Counted from the first letter of the stretch, positions 45,310 to 54,882 are shown. The stretch is DNA of 64,000 nucleotides from an uncultured Bacteroidales bacterium (GCA_947303085.1 CAMYXP010000006.1:97893-161892); one strand, 5' to 3'. Program-made: numbers and translations. Notes: generated by a model from the sequence alone, not told the origin.

Positions 45310-48294
45310 TTAGTATACTAAGAATTTTGCTGTTTCAGTCTTTTCACCAGCATTTAAGCGGATGATGTATGAACCGCTTGCCAAGTCGGCTGTGCTGATT
45401 CTCATGGTGTGTGCGCCCTTTGCGAATGTTCCGAGCTCACCGTTGGTCACCATGCGGCCTGAGAGGTCGTAAATCACGTAGCTGACTGATGTGTTGCCAT
45501 TTAACTGGAGGTCAAACTGAGCGAAGTCTCTAACCGGGTTAGGATAGATGTTCAACTGATCAGCAACAACTGTTGTGTTGTCGTCGTCCTCTGTTGTCGG
45601 CTCTGGAGCTGCAGCAACAGCGTAGGTGTTACATGCAATGATACCTTCACCGTATGTAGCTGCGTAAATCATGCCCTCGTTATCAACACCAGGCCAGATG
45701 ATGTATGTTGGAGTACCCATCTCATCATAGAGAACGTCGATCTTCTCAGGATGGTTGGCAACGACAGCCTGTTTGAGTTCCATAACCGGGCTGTTGATAG
45801 CGTCTGACTTTGTCCATGATGTACCGTTGGTTGATGTGTAGAGACCGAACTCTGTACCAATCATGTACATGCCTGAGGTCTTTTCAATCAAACTTGCATA
45901 AACAGGAGCTGCAGGGATGCCTGATGCTGCTGTGAATTGTGTGCCGTCATTTGAAGTGTAGACGTAGTTGGTGTTGCCGTAATTACCTAATGTGACAATA
46001 ACCTTATTGTTGGTCGGGTTGATTGAGATGCTTGTAACAGCCTGATTTGCGAATGTTGTGATTGAATCGCAGGTAACCACGCATGCTGCTGAGTCGACAG
46101 AAGCCTGTGCAGCTGTATAAGCGTGTGAGAGACCTGTCACTTTGTAAAGAGTACCTTCGATTGTACCAACCAATGCCATGTCGCCGTTGCCGTTGAGAGC
46201 AATTGCTGATGGGATACCATCAATCTTGCTGATCTTCAACCAGTCGGTGTGTTTGCTGAACAAGAGAGCGTCTCTTGTCATATAGATTGCATCTTCAATA
46301 CCGCAGATATACAATGTGCTGAGTGGATCGTGGATGTTCCAGATAGTGTCACCAGGAATCCATCTGTAGTTGCCCAATGTATCCATGTGAGCTGCGTCAT
46401 GTTCAGGTTCCTCTGTGATGATGTGGTCAACAGGATAGCCAGCCTGGACACTGTATGCATAAACCATCTCACCTTTGTATTTCACAGTTCTGATAGGTGC
46501 GAAGATTGTGTCGATTGGGTTGTTGGCATCATTGTAGTTCTCATAGAATGCGAATGGGGTCTTGAATGCATTGGCGTTTGTGATAACTGGAGACTCGCCG
46601 CCGCCTTCAAATTGCTCGTTGTAATCTTCACCTAATGTTTCTGTTCTATAAATAGGTGTTGAAAGAGCACCTGTTGTAGAGACAAAGAATACGTATGGGT
46701 TGATTGTTGAAATTGCGCATGGTCCGCCGGCATATTCTGGTGAGAAGAATGATGATGCATAGCCGTTGTTTGTGACGTGTGGGAATGCAATCTCACCTGT
46801 CGTGACATTGTTAATGCTTTCTGAACCAGTCATAAGGATAGTGCCGTGGTCGAGGCAGCCGCCGAGAACCATTGAGGTACCACCAACACCAACGCTCATC
46901 ATACGTGTAACTGATGTGTGAACATCGTCGGTGATGAAGTAACGGTTGCTGCTCTTGTATGAGTAAAGACCTGCTGCGTATTCGCCTTTGAAAACACCGC
47001 CGTTTGTTCCAACGTAGAACTCGTTAGGGTTCTTTGGAGAGAAAACGATGTTCTGTAAACCTTCGTGGAGATAGATGTAACGGTTCCAAGCGATAGCTGT
47101 GTATTCATCGGTGAAACTCTCTGAAACCTGTTGTGGTCTGTAGCTGTTTGGCTCAGGGTTGTTTGTTGAGTTTTCAACGACCCAGAGGTTGTCGCAACCC
47201 ATGAGGAGCTTCTTAGGATTGTTCGGGCAAACGGTCATGAAGCCGTTGAAGTTGTCCGGATTTGTATATGCTCCGAAGATATGGTAGATGCCGTTGCCAG
47301 CAACTGCGATATCCCAATTCTCACCATTGTCTTTTGTATAATACACATTGCCAATTCCGTAGTATTTCTTACCTAAAGCAGTGAATTGTCTGTAGTATGC
47401 GATATACATGTAGTTGTTGTCTGATGGTGACAAAGCCACAACTTTCGGATATTCGTTTGATGGAAGCTGTGTTGTCCCTGTAATCATCTGGAAAGCTTCA
47501 CCGCCTCTCGACATATATACGTCGGTTTCGTCGGTAGCGAGGAGGTCGCCGTTGTTGTTCGACTTGATGCTTCTGAAAGTACCTGCCAAAACGTTGGTCC
47601 ATGACTCGCCGTTGTCAGCGCTGACCATGATACCGTCTGTTGTTGCAGCGTAAAGCTTGTCGTTGGCGATGGTCAAATCATTGACGAATGCCCAGCTGCT
47701 TGTTGAACCGAGTTGCTCAACCATTGTGCTTCCGGCAGCCATTTTGAAAACGCCTTTTCCGACGAAGCTGTATTCATAATTGAGGTATGAAAGACCATTC
47801 AGTTTCTGCGCGTCACGGCCTTCACCTGTTCCGATGAAAATATCACCGTTTGAAGCCTTCACCATGCAGCTGATAGGTGCATCGAGGCTGGCCACTTTAC
47901 CGAAAGTGACACCGCCATTCTCTGTTTCGTAAATGTCACCGCCGATGGTACCAATCAAAACAGTTTGAATGACTTTTCCTTGTTTGGTTTTCTGTTGATA
48001 CAAGATAGCTCTTGTCATGCCGCCGAAGTTGTCCGGACCTGCGTATGCCCAGTTCAAATCGCCGTCTTTTGTTGTCGTTTGAGCGGCTTTTTGAGCAGCC
48101 ATCATCAATGCTGGATCAATCAAACCGGTCTCTTGATTTGCGCGAATGCTCTTCATAAATGAAGAAATTGTAGCTTTTGAGCCAGACCTTGGAGTGTATT
48201 TTCCTTGGATTCCGGCAGCGTTAGCCACGAAACTTGCTTGAGCTAACACTATGGTTATCAAAAGCATACTTAACGGTAAAAATCTTTTTTTCAT
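45310..48294 (-). CDS. Large exported beta-propeller protein with T9SS sorting domain (994 aa)
   Basis: A 994-aa protein starting MKKRFLPLSMLLITIVLAQA (signal peptide). Asp-box/BNR-like motifs recur: YETENGGVTF, VSADNGESWTNV, YTKDNGENWDIA, YTSNDGTQFTAA and YTSTNGTSWTKS, the marks of sialidase-type or Ycf48-like propellers. It lacks the arginine triad expected of a sialidase as far as I can see, so enzyme activity is not claimed. It ends in a T9SS type A sorting domain (IYPNPVRDFAQFDL, YVIYDLSGRMV, SGSYIIRLNAG). It has its own promoter. A surface protein of unknown role. Confidence 0.85.
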   Translation of the reverse strand: MKKRFLPLSMLLITIVLAQASFVANAAGIQGKYTPRSGSKATISSFMKSIRANQETGLIDPALMMAAQKAAQTTTKDGDLNWAYAGPDNFGGMTRAILYQQKTKQGKVIQTVLIGTIGGDIYETENGGVTFGKVASLDAPISCMVKASNGDIFIGTGEGRDAQKLNGLSYLNYEYSFVGKGVFKMAAGSTMVEQLGSTSSWAFVNDLTIANDKLYAATTDGIMVSADNGESWTNVLAGTFRSIKSNNNGDLLATDETDVYMSRGGEAFQMITGTTQLPSNEYPKVVALSPSDNNYMYIAYYRQFTALGKKYYGIGNVYYTKDNGENWDIAVAGNGIYHIFGAYTNPDNFNGFMTVCPNNPKKLLMGCDNLWVVENSTNNPEPNSYRPQQVSESFTDEYTAIAWNRYIYLHEGLQNIVFSPKNPNEFYVGTNGGVFKGEYAAGLYSYKSSNRYFITDDVHTSVTRMMSVGVGGTSMVLGGCLDHGTILMTGSESINNVTTGEIAFPHVTNNGYASSFFSPEYAGGPCAISTINPYVFFVSTTGALSTPIYRTETLGEDYNEQFEGGGESPVITNANAFKTPFAFYENYNDANNPIDTIFAPIRTVKYKGEMVYAYSVQAGYPVDHIITEEPEHDAAHMDTLGNYRWIPGDTIWNIHDPLSTLYICGIEDAIYMTRDALLFSKHTDWLKISKIDGIPSAIALNGNGDMALVGTIEGTLYKVTGLSHAYTAAQASVDSAACVVTCDSITTFANQAVTSISINPTNNKVIVTLGNYGNTNYVYTSNDGTQFTAASGIPAAPVYASLIEKTSGMYMIGTEFGLYTSTNGTSWTKSDAINSPVMELKQAVVANHPEKIDVLYDEMGTPTYIIWPGVDNEGMIYAATYGEGIIACNTYAVAAAPEPTTEDDDNTTVVADQLNIYPNPVRDFAQFDLQLNGNTSVSYVIYDLSGRMVTNGELGTFAKGAHTMRISTADLASGSYIIRLNAGEKTETAKFLVY

Positions 48295-48346
48295 ATCACG
48301 TAATTTAGACATTAATTTCTATATACAGAAACACATTTTAAGGGTT

Positions 48347-48354
48347 CAAAAATA
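48347..48354 (-). promoter_or_regulatory. -7 box of the 994-aa T9SS protein gene
   Basis: TATTTTTG on the minus strand, an exact TAnnTTTG, 52 bases before the ATG at 48294, giving a leader of about 45 nt. Confidence 0.66.
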
Positions 48355-48382
48355 CAACATTTTTTTAAACCACGCAAAATAT

Positions 48383-48415
48383 TTTAGGAAAAAATTAAAT
48401 ATTTTTTATCCTAAA
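48383..48415 (-). terminator. Candidate terminator of the bat operon
   Basis: TTTAGGAAAAAA and TTTTT-A-TCCTAAA pair around a TTAAATAT loop with a single bulged A. On the minus strand it lies about 40 bases after the batE stop. The stem is AT-rich, so it may be weak. Confidence 0.5.
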
Positions 48416-48455
48416 TCACTAATGTACACATTATCAATGCAAAAGACGTGCGAAA

Positions 48456-49214
48456 TTAGTATTTTAAAGATGATGAAGAAGGCATCCAACCTACACTGCC
48501 GTCGGCAATTCTTATCTTATCCCAGCTGTCGGCTTTGTCGAGAATTTCAACTTTTGTGCCTTCATGCAGCACAAATAGGTCGACACCCGACGATGAAGGC
48601 GAGCTTTTCACTGTGATTGTCGGGGTCATCACAATGGCCTCGTTATGCTGATTGAGGTAAATGTATTTCTGCGAAGCGAAAATGACACTGCACACAAAAA
48701 GCAAAATCAATAGCAAACCTGTGAAAAACATCGATTTCTTTATGCCTTTGGTGCGCGTCGTGAAATAAATGAACAACGCAAATAGGATTAAGCCGAACAA
48801 AATCAGCGAGGTGGTTGCCCAACCGTTGGCCGAGAGCTTATCGCCGGTGTTTTTCCACCATTTTGTCATGAAAAACACAGGAAGCGGCTCTATCTTATCG
48901 GTAATCAAAGAATTGACAATCGCCAGATTTTGCTTGATTTCCTCGTTGCTTGGGTCAATCTTCAATGCTTTCTCATAGTTGAGAATAGCCATCGGATAGT
49001 TTCTCAATTTGAAATAGGTGTTACCTATATTATATAATAAAGGTGCGGAGACAAATCCCTCGTCGATAATTCTCTCATAAATCACCAGCGCGGTGTCGTA
49101 TTTGCTTTCGTTGTAATAGAAATTAGCTTTTGCAAACTCTTGATTCTGAATGGTTTGCGCTTTAATCCCAAACGCTGCAACCATCAAAACCATCAAAATA
49201 TATAATCTTTTCAT
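48456..49214 (-). CDS. batE: BatE: TPR protein with C-terminal SH3 domain
   Basis: A 252-aa exported and membrane protein: signal peptide, TPR repeats (about 25-100, including APLLYNIGNTYFKLRNYPMAILNYEKALKI-type helices), two membrane helices (about 133-155 and 160-180), then a bacterial SH3 domain (TPTITVKSSPSSSGVDLFVLHEGTKVEI...GWMP). This order matches BatE of the Bacteroides fragilis aerotolerance operon. It is the last gene of the operon, 16 bases after batD. The family probably assembles a cell-envelope complex with the VWA proteins BatA and BatB. Confidence 0.88.
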   Translation of the reverse strand: MKRLYILMVLMVAAFGIKAQTIQNQEFAKANFYYNESKYDTALVIYERIIDEGFVSAPLLYNIGNTYFKLRNYPMAILNYEKALKIDPSNEEIKQNLAIVNSLITDKIEPLPVFFMTKWWKNTGDKLSANGWATTSLILFGLILFALFIYFTTRTKGIKKSMFFTGLLLILLFVCSVIFASQKYIYLNQHNEAIVMTPTITVKSSPSSSGVDLFVLHEGTKVEILDKADSWDKIRIADGSVGWMPSSSSLKY

Positions 49215-49230
49215 CTTTAAAACTGATTAA

Positions 49231-51048
49231 CTAATTTAAATTCTTTTCCGCTTTTGTAATGACTTCAACTCCCTTTTCGTATAATTCCTCCATTTTCTTT
49301 CCCGGGTCGCCTGGTGCAAATCGGGCGAATTCACAGTTGTTAAGGAGTTCAATGAATTGATTTATAATGTCTTCCGAAACATTCTTGCCGCTCATCATCT
49401 CTCTGACGGTGTCCATCGAGAGTTTTGCGCGAGCGATGTTGAGCTTGTCGGAGATGTAGCCCCATAATGCCTGCGACAACTCCTCGTAGAAATGATTCTG
49501 GTCTTTTATCTTGAGATAACTGTAGGCGTTGTGCAGACGTTTCTTGGCTATCTTCGTGGCTTTCTTGTTTCTAACAAGTACTTGATTCTGATTGAATTTA
49601 TTGACTTTCTTGTAGATTATGAGTGCTGCCGCGAATATGATTATCATCGCGATTATCACGATGAAATACAATGGCGAAGCAAACAGCATTGTGCCGCTTT
49701 TTTGGAGGTTTCCAACGATCATGATATGCATGATGTCGCTTCCAACCACCTTGATGGCTTCCTGACCACCGGCGTAAATGATGCCACTGTTGCCTTCGTT
49801 GGCGCTTCTTTCAACCTTCAGCTCGTAGATGTCGGATTCTAAGGTCACATATTTGTTTTTCGACGGGTCGAAATACGAGAACTCGGTCGGCTTTATTGTG
49901 AAATCGCCTGATACTCTTGGGATTACGACATATTCAGCTTTTTTCGAGCCACTGATTCCGTAAGAGTTGTTCTTGGTGTTGGTCGAAATCTTTGGGTCGT
50001 AAACCTCGAAATCAGGAGGGAAATTAGGTTTCGGCAGGTCGAGAAGCTCGATGTTGCCCTTGCCGGAGACGGTGTACGTCACGGTGAAGGCGTCGTTCGA
50101 TTTCATCTCGGTCTTGTCGATTTTTGAGGTGAAAGTGAACTGTCCGACAGCGCCTTTGAAACTCTCGGGCTTGTCTTTGGCAGGCATCGGTTTCACTTCA
50201 ATATCAATTGGTTGCGACTTCAATTCTTTTTTAACATTGGTATAGCCAGAACCCATTATGTCGCCGAAGAAGTTTTCAAACGGGTCGTAGCCTCTCTGCT
50301 GCTGTTTCTCGTTTCTAATCTGCGCTATGCAGCTGATATTCAACGGGTCTATTGTCAGAGTGCCGGCTTTTTGCGGTATCAACACAATCTCCTGGGCTGT
50401 CGCGACGTGGTATTCCTGACCGTTTCTCACTATCGACGACTGTTGCAGAACGCCGTTGTTCTCGGTGACGTCTTTCGTCCAGAATCCTGAATACGACGGG
50501 GCTTTTGAGATGCTGAGGTTTGAAATAGGTATTGTAAAATAAATCTTGTAGGTGAGTGTGATTTGCTCGCCAATATAAGCTGAAAGCTTGTTCGGAACGG
50601 CTTCAAGGAACACGTCTTTTGCGTTGCCTGTGGCCTTCGTTCCGCCTTTGTCGGTGATGGCTGAGTTGTCTTTCACCACCTCGATTTCGGCTGTGGTGCT
50701 TTTCACTTTCTGTTTTTTAACAGTGATGGTAGCGGCTGGAATGGTGAACTTTCCTTCTTTTATTGCTCGGAGGTAGAACGAATAGGTGTTTGTGCTTGTC
50801 TTCGTCACCGAGCCGTTCACAATCTGTACGCTTGAGCTTGAAGAGGAGAACGGTCCTCCCACAATCTCGAAATTGTTGAAATTAGGCGCCTCGAAATTCT
50901 TTCCTTCGCCACTCAACTCGTAGGAAACCTGAAACTGCTCTCCGACAACCACCTGTTTCTTGCAAATTACCTTAAAACTGACGTCATCCTGCGCTTTCAA
51001 GGCGAACGCCGTCATCAAACACAATATTAAAATACCAAACCTCTTCAT
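49231..51048 (-). CDS. batD: BatD: exported beta-domain protein of the aerotolerance operon
   Basis: A 605-aa protein with signal peptide (MKRFGILILCLMTAFALKAQ), repeated Ig-like beta domains (two modules of the type VGEQFQVSYEL and IGEQITLTYKI, then KSNDAFTVTYTVSG), one membrane helix (about 455-480) and a cytoplasmic helical tail. This is the BatD layout. It probably acts as the periplasmic part of the Bat complex. The gap of 82 bases upstream to batC is a long C-free repeat ending at its ATG. Confidence 0.9.
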   Translation of the reverse strand: MKRFGILILCLMTAFALKAQDDVSFKVICKKQVVVGEQFQVSYELSGEGKNFEAPNFNNFEIVGGPFSSSSSSVQIVNGSVTKTSTNTYSFYLRAIKEGKFTIPAATITVKKQKVKSTTAEIEVVKDNSAITDKGGTKATGNAKDVFLEAVPNKLSAYIGEQITLTYKIYFTIPISNLSISKAPSYSGFWTKDVTENNGVLQQSSIVRNGQEYHVATAQEIVLIPQKAGTLTIDPLNISCIAQIRNEKQQQRGYDPFENFFGDIMGSGYTNVKKELKSQPIDIEVKPMPAKDKPESFKGAVGQFTFTSKIDKTEMKSNDAFTVTYTVSGKGNIELLDLPKPNFPPDFEVYDPKISTNTKNNSYGISGSKKAEYVVIPRVSGDFTIKPTEFSYFDPSKNKYVTLESDIYELKVERSANEGNSGIIYAGGQEAIKVVGSDIMHIMIVGNLQKSGTMLFASPLYFIVIIAMIIIFAAALIIYKKVNKFNQNQVLVRNKKATKIAKKRLHNAYSYLKIKDQNHFYEELSQALWGYISDKLNIARAKLSMDTVREMMSGKNVSEDIINQFIELLNNCEFARFAPGDPGKKMEELYEKGVEVITKAEKNLN

Positions 51049-51050
51049 TA

Positions 51051-51128
51051 TCTTTAAACTTTACACTTTAAACTTTACACTTTAAAACAACTCTAAACTC
51101 TACACTCTAAACCCTAAACTTTCAACTA
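51051..51128 (-). repeat. 78-base C-free repeat tract between batC and batD
   Basis: On the sense strand it consists of AGTTTAGGGTTTAGAGTGTAGAGTTTAGAG followed by AAGTGTAAAGTTTAAAGTGTAAAGTTTAAAG-like units, heptamer and decamer repeats with no C at all, ending next to the batD ATG. It is the longest of the C-free tracts in the window. Confidence 0.78.
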
Positions 51129-51130
51129 AA

Positions 51131-51859
51131 TCACCAATCTTTTTGAATCTTTCGTTTCTGCATCTTTGCAGCCTTCGCCTCATTCATCTTGTCCATCGTC
51201 TCTTTTTCTTGATTTTCAAGGGCTTGCAGCATTCTTTCAGCATCTTCCTTCGACATCTGCTGCTCTTGTTGTTGCTGTTGCTGCTGCTGTTCTTGCTCTT
51301 GCTGCTCCTGCTGTTGTCCCTGCTGCTGCTCTTCCTGATTCTGATTTTGCTGCTGCTGATCCTTCTTATCCTCCTTATCCTGACTATCCTTATTATCCTG
51401 TTTTTGTTGCTGTTCCTGCTGTTGTTGCTGCTGCATCAGCATCTTCTGGCGGGCATACTCAAGATTATATCTCGCGTCCTCGTCGTTAGGGTCAAGTTTC
51501 AGGCATTTTTTATATGCGTCGAAAGCTTCGGCGTATTTCTGCTGTTCCATCATGGTGTTGCCGAGGTTGTAAAACGAGTTCGCCTCAAGGTTTTTAGGCA
51601 CATTTCGGTCGGCTACACTTTGGAAACTTCTTGCCGCATCCTCGTAATTATGCTGCTGATAATAGGCGTCGCCGAGGTTAAACTGCGCCTTGTCGTTGTA
51701 TTTCTTGTCCAACGAACTCTTGTAGTCCTTCTCGGCTTCCGAATAGAATCCTTTTTTGAAGTTCCTGTTGCCATGACGAATCTCCTTTGTCTGCGCGTTT
51801 ACTGCGAAACAAAGGCTCAAAAGCACAATCGTTACACCTATTTTATTAATTGTTCTCAT
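51131..51859 (-). CDS. batC: BatC: TPR protein with Gln-rich low-complexity tail
   Basis: A 242-aa exported protein with signal peptide (MRTINKIGVTIVLLSLCFAVNAQ), two to three TPRs (about 25-130: GNRNFKKGFYSEAEKDYK, AQFNLGDAYYQQHNYEDAARSF, NSFYNLGNTMMEQQKYAEAFDAYKKCLKLD), and a tail of about 100 residues made mostly of Gln, Glu, Lys and Asp. This is typical of BatC. The start is ATG 51859, so it overlaps batB by 14 bases. The repetitive DNA of the tail gives a spurious Leu-rich frame on the other strand. Confidence 0.88.
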   Translation of the reverse strand: MRTINKIGVTIVLLSLCFAVNAQTKEIRHGNRNFKKGFYSEAEKDYKSSLDKKYNDKAQFNLGDAYYQQHNYEDAARSFQSVADRNVPKNLEANSFYNLGNTMMEQQKYAEAFDAYKKCLKLDPNDEDARYNLEYARQKMLMQQQQQQEQQQKQDNKDSQDKEDKKDQQQQNQNQEEQQQGQQQEQQEQEQQQQQQQQEQQMSKEDAERMLQALENQEKETMDKMNEAKAAKMQKRKIQKDW

Positions 51860-52907
51860 TTTTCGGCTCAAAGAAATTAAATTTAGATTCCCATCCTCTC
51901 TTTCCTGATGAAAGCAGGATTTCGATAATCAATAAAAGTATGGCGGCACCCACAAACCACTGGAACTGGTCGTCGTAGTCGGTGAACACCTTCGCTTCGA
52001 TTTCTGATTTCTTGGCTTTGCCAATGTCTTCGTAAATCTTGTCGAGTCCGACGTTGGAATTACTTGCTCTAACGTAGATTCCGTCGCCGATTTCGGCTAT
52101 CTGACGCAACATGTTGTCATCGAGTTTTGTGATGATGATGTTGCCGTTTTTATCTTTTTTATAACCGGTTTTCTTGCCATATTGGTTGTAGAGTGGGATA
52201 GGGGCGCCTTCGTCGAGTCCCATGCCAATCGTATACACCTTGATGCCATATTTTGCGGCATCTTGCGCAGCTTTCACCGCGTCGCCGTTCTCATGGTCTT
52301 CGCCGTCAGAAATGATGATGATGGCCTTGTTATGCTCTGTCTCTCCGAAGCTCTTGATAGCCAATTCGATAGCTCTTCCGACTTCAGTTCCTTGAGTAGG
52401 GATGAGGTCGGTGTCGACGGTCGAAAGGAACATCTTCGCCGCTGCGTAATCGGTGGTGATAGGCAGCTGGACGTAAGCGTTTCCAGCAAACACAATAATT
52501 CCGATTCTGTCGCCTTGAAGCTTGGAAATCAATTTATTGATGGCTTGTTTTGAGCGTTCAAGACGGTTAGGCGCTATGTCCTCGGCGTGCATGGAATTTG
52601 AGATGTCGACGCAAAGGAACAGGTCGATGCCTTCGCGTTTCACCTTCTCCATCTTCGAGCCCGACTGCAGATTAGCCGCGCCGAAAATCAGCAAGGCTAT
52701 TATCAGACAGAAAATGACAAACTTAGTGTTGGCTCTTGCCGAAGAGAACATCGGGACGAGGAAGTTTCTCAGCTTGATGCTGGCGAAACGCTCGAACTGT
52801 TTTTTGTTCCACAAACGAATCAAGACGTAGACAGCCACCAGTACTGGAATTATCAGCAACCAGTACAGATACTGCGGGTTTTCAAATCTCAAAATACTTG
52901 TCTCCAT
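51846..52907 (-). CDS. batB: BatB: VWA-domain membrane protein
   Basis: A 353-aa protein with two N-terminal helices (about 12-32 and 62-80), a von Willebrand factor A domain with the MIDAS motif DISNS (101-105) and later LITDGEDH-type motif IIISDGEDHENG, and a last membrane helix (about 305-325). This is the BatB arrangement, facing the periplasm with a metal-dependent binding site. It lies 5 bases after batA. Confidence 0.92.
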   Translation of the reverse strand: METSILRFENPQYLYWLLIIPVLVAVYVLIRLWNKKQFERFASIKLRNFLVPMFSSARANTKFVIFCLIIALLIFGAANLQSGSKMEKVKREGIDLFLCVDISNSMHAEDIAPNRLERSKQAINKLISKLQGDRIGIIVFAGNAYVQLPITTDYAAAKMFLSTVDTDLIPTQGTEVGRAIELAIKSFGETEHNKAIIIISDGEDHENGDAVKAAQDAAKYGIKVYTIGMGLDEGAPIPLYNQYGKKTGYKKDKNGNIIITKLDDNMLRQIAEIGDGIYVRASNSNVGLDKIYEDIGKAKKSEIEAKVFTDYDDQFQWFVGAAILLLIIEILLSSGKRGWESKFNFFEPKNENN

Positions 52908-52912
52908 ATCTC

Positions 52913-53911
52913 TTAATCCGTTAATGTCTTAAAAATAGTGTGTCTCAACAGGAAGTCCAACAATAATAATGCCAAACTCAACAAAACGAACGGTAAAAAT
53001 TCTTCGTGTACGCGAGTGAACTCGTTGATTTCAATCTTCGAGCGCTCCAGTTTGTCGATTTCATCGTAGATTTGTTCGAGTTTTTCGTTAGATGTGGCGC
53101 GGAAATATTTTCCACCGGTCTCGTCGGCAATCTGTTGCAGCAACGGCTCGTTGATTGTCACCGGGATCTGCTGGTATTGGATGCCTCCGAAAGGTGTTTG
53201 CACCGGGTAAGGCGCTGTGCCTCTTGTGCCTACGCCGATGGTGTACACTCTTATGCCGAAAATCTTAGCCATTTCAGCGGCTGTTGCCGGGTCGATGGAG
53301 CCTGCGTTGTTGTCACCGTCGGTGAGCAGAATCACGACTTTCGAGATGGCTTCGCTGTCTTTCAGTCGGCTCACTGATGAGGCGAGTCCGTCGCCAATGG
53401 CGGTGCCGTCTTCGAGCATGCCGCATTTCATGTCCTTCATCATGTTGAGAAGCATGCCATGGTCAGTGGTTAAAGGCACTTGCGTGAATGTCTCGCTGGC
53501 AAAGACGACCAATCCCATGCGGTCTTCGGGACGCCCTTTCACGAATTCGGCGCTGATGTCCTTAGCGGCCTCCAGACGGTCTGGCTTAAGGTCTTGTGCA
53601 AGCATACTGCTCGAGAGGTCCATGGTGATCACGATGTCGATGCCTTCCACGTTGATTTTCTGGTTGGTGGAACTGCTTTGCGGACGCGCTAATGCAATGA
53701 TTAACAACGCCAAAGCACACATCTCAATCGCAAAAAGTATATGTCGCGCGTAGATTCTCCAGCTTTTTGGCATGTTGGCAAAGAAACCGGTGTCGGAAAA
53801 CTTCACGTAAGCCTGATGTTTTCTGCCAAGGAAAATATACCAAACAGTCAGTAATGGAATGATTATCAATCCATAAAGAAAATACGCCGATGCAAATTCT
53901 ATTGAACTCAT
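52913..53911 (-). CDS. batA: BatA: VWA-domain membrane protein
   Basis: A 332-aa protein similar in layout to BatB: two N-terminal helices, VWA domain with MIDAS DLSSS (98-102) and ILLTDGDNNAG, and one C-terminal helix (about 308-325). The conserved Asp and Ser residues are intact. It overlaps the preceding 324-aa gene by four bases (ATGA-type) and is followed by batB. BatA and BatB are thought to form a complex at the inner membrane. Confidence 0.93.
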   Translation of the reverse strand: MSSIEFASAYFLYGLIIIPLLTVWYIFLGRKHQAYVKFSDTGFFANMPKSWRIYARHILFAIEMCALALLIIALARPQSSSTNQKINVEGIDIVITMDLSSSMLAQDLKPDRLEAAKDISAEFVKGRPEDRMGLVVFASETFTQVPLTTDHGMLLNMMKDMKCGMLEDGTAIGDGLASSVSRLKDSEAISKVVILLTDGDNNAGSIDPATAAEMAKIFGIRVYTIGVGTRGTAPYPVQTPFGGIQYQQIPVTINEPLLQQIADETGGKYFRATSNEKLEQIYDEIDKLERSKIEINEFTRVHEEFLPFVLLSLALLLLDFLLRHTIFKTLTD

Positions 53912-54882
53912 TTAATTTCCTCCTCTTTCTTCTTTTTCTCAACTTCCTGGAAATAAACGTAGCTGTCCTCAACGAAAAAGTCGATGTCTTTGAACGACTG
54001 CTCGTTTTGTTCGGCCGTCGGATTCGCTTTCGCGAACTTGACGAAGTCGGCGGTGATGAGAGTTTCTTGAAGCTTGTCTTTGGCGAAGCCATTGAGATTC
54101 AATTCATTAACGGCTTTCATGATCTCGTCGGTCGTCATTTCAACAGCATCGATGCCAAATTGTCCTTCAAGATATTCTCGAGCTATGTCGGTGAGGTCAG
54201 TATAATAGTCTTTTGTCTTTGATGAATTCCATAACTCGTTGGTTTTCATCTCGTTGAGCTTGGCTCTAGCCGTGATGATAGCAGGAATCGCTGGTTTCTT
54301 CTTAACTTCTTCGACCACTTCTTTTTTATTGACGTGTTTCGTAAGATAGATAATAAGATAAACCAAGCCTGCCGCAACGATAACGACGATTGTCCACGGG
54401 AACACTTCTTTTGCTGTAAGGCCTTGTTTTATAACGCCTTTGATCGGTTTGAACGCTTGCGTTGTGTCGACTTCGACCGTCGTCACATAAAGCTCGTATT
54501 CGTTGGTGCTGAGCGTGTGACGGACGCTGTCGCGAAGGCTCTTGCTGTACAAAATATCAATCTCCGGGACGTAGACGTAGCCTGTGTCGAACGATGTCAA
54601 GGTGAGGTGCTGCGTCATCTTCACGTTGTCGCTATTATTAATAGGTGTCGTCGTGACTTCGCCCACGCTGATAACCTCAATCTCCTTGCTCAAAGTGTCG
54701 CCAAACTGCTTCCATTCAACGTAGTAGTCTTTTGGAATCGTTAAAAACAATTGATAATCAAATGGTTGTCCGACGGTGATGGTGTCGACGTTGGCCATAC
54801 CTCTCAAGAAAGTGGTTTGAGCCACGCCTCGCATTCCCGTCATCGACAGCATGCAGAATAATATGAAACAAAGTTTCTTCAT
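53908..54882 (-). CDS. Bat-operon membrane protein between DUF58 and batA
   Basis: A 324-aa protein with a signal peptide (MKKLCFILFCMLSMTGMRGVAQ), a beta-rich periplasmic domain (about 30-150) that begins TITVGQPFDYQLFL, resembling a BatD module, one membrane helix (about 173-192), and a charged cytoplasmic helical tail ending in a Lys/Glu-rich run. It overlaps both neighbours by four bases, so it is firmly part of the operon. A gene in this place is usual in Bacteroidota Bat operons, but it has no standard name that I am sure of. Confidence 0.8.
   Translation of the reverse strand: MKKLCFILFCMLSMTGMRGVAQTTFLRGMANVDTITVGQPFDYQLFLTIPKDYYVEWKQFGDTLSKEIEVISVGEVTTTPINNSDNVKMTQHLTLTSFDTGYVYVPEIDILYSKSLRDSVRHTLSTNEYELYVTTVEVDTTQAFKPIKGVIKQGLTAKEVFPWTIVVIVAAGLVYLIIYLTKHVNKKEVVEEVKKKPAIPAIITARAKLNEMKTNELWNSSKTKDYYTDLTDIAREYLEGQFGIDAVEMTTDEIMKAVNELNLNGFAKDKLQETLITADFVKFAKANPTAEQNEQSFKDIDFFVEDSYVYFQEVEKKKKEEEIK

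Noticed and set aside
45310..48294. A secreted sialidase
   Set aside because: Asp-box motifs alone are not enough; I could not find the FRIP motif or arginine triad.
51143..51880. A 245-codon plus-strand frame rich in leucine
   Set aside because: It is the exact antisense of the Gln-rich batC tail (CAG/CTG repeats). No start context or promoter, and batC fits its operon and family.
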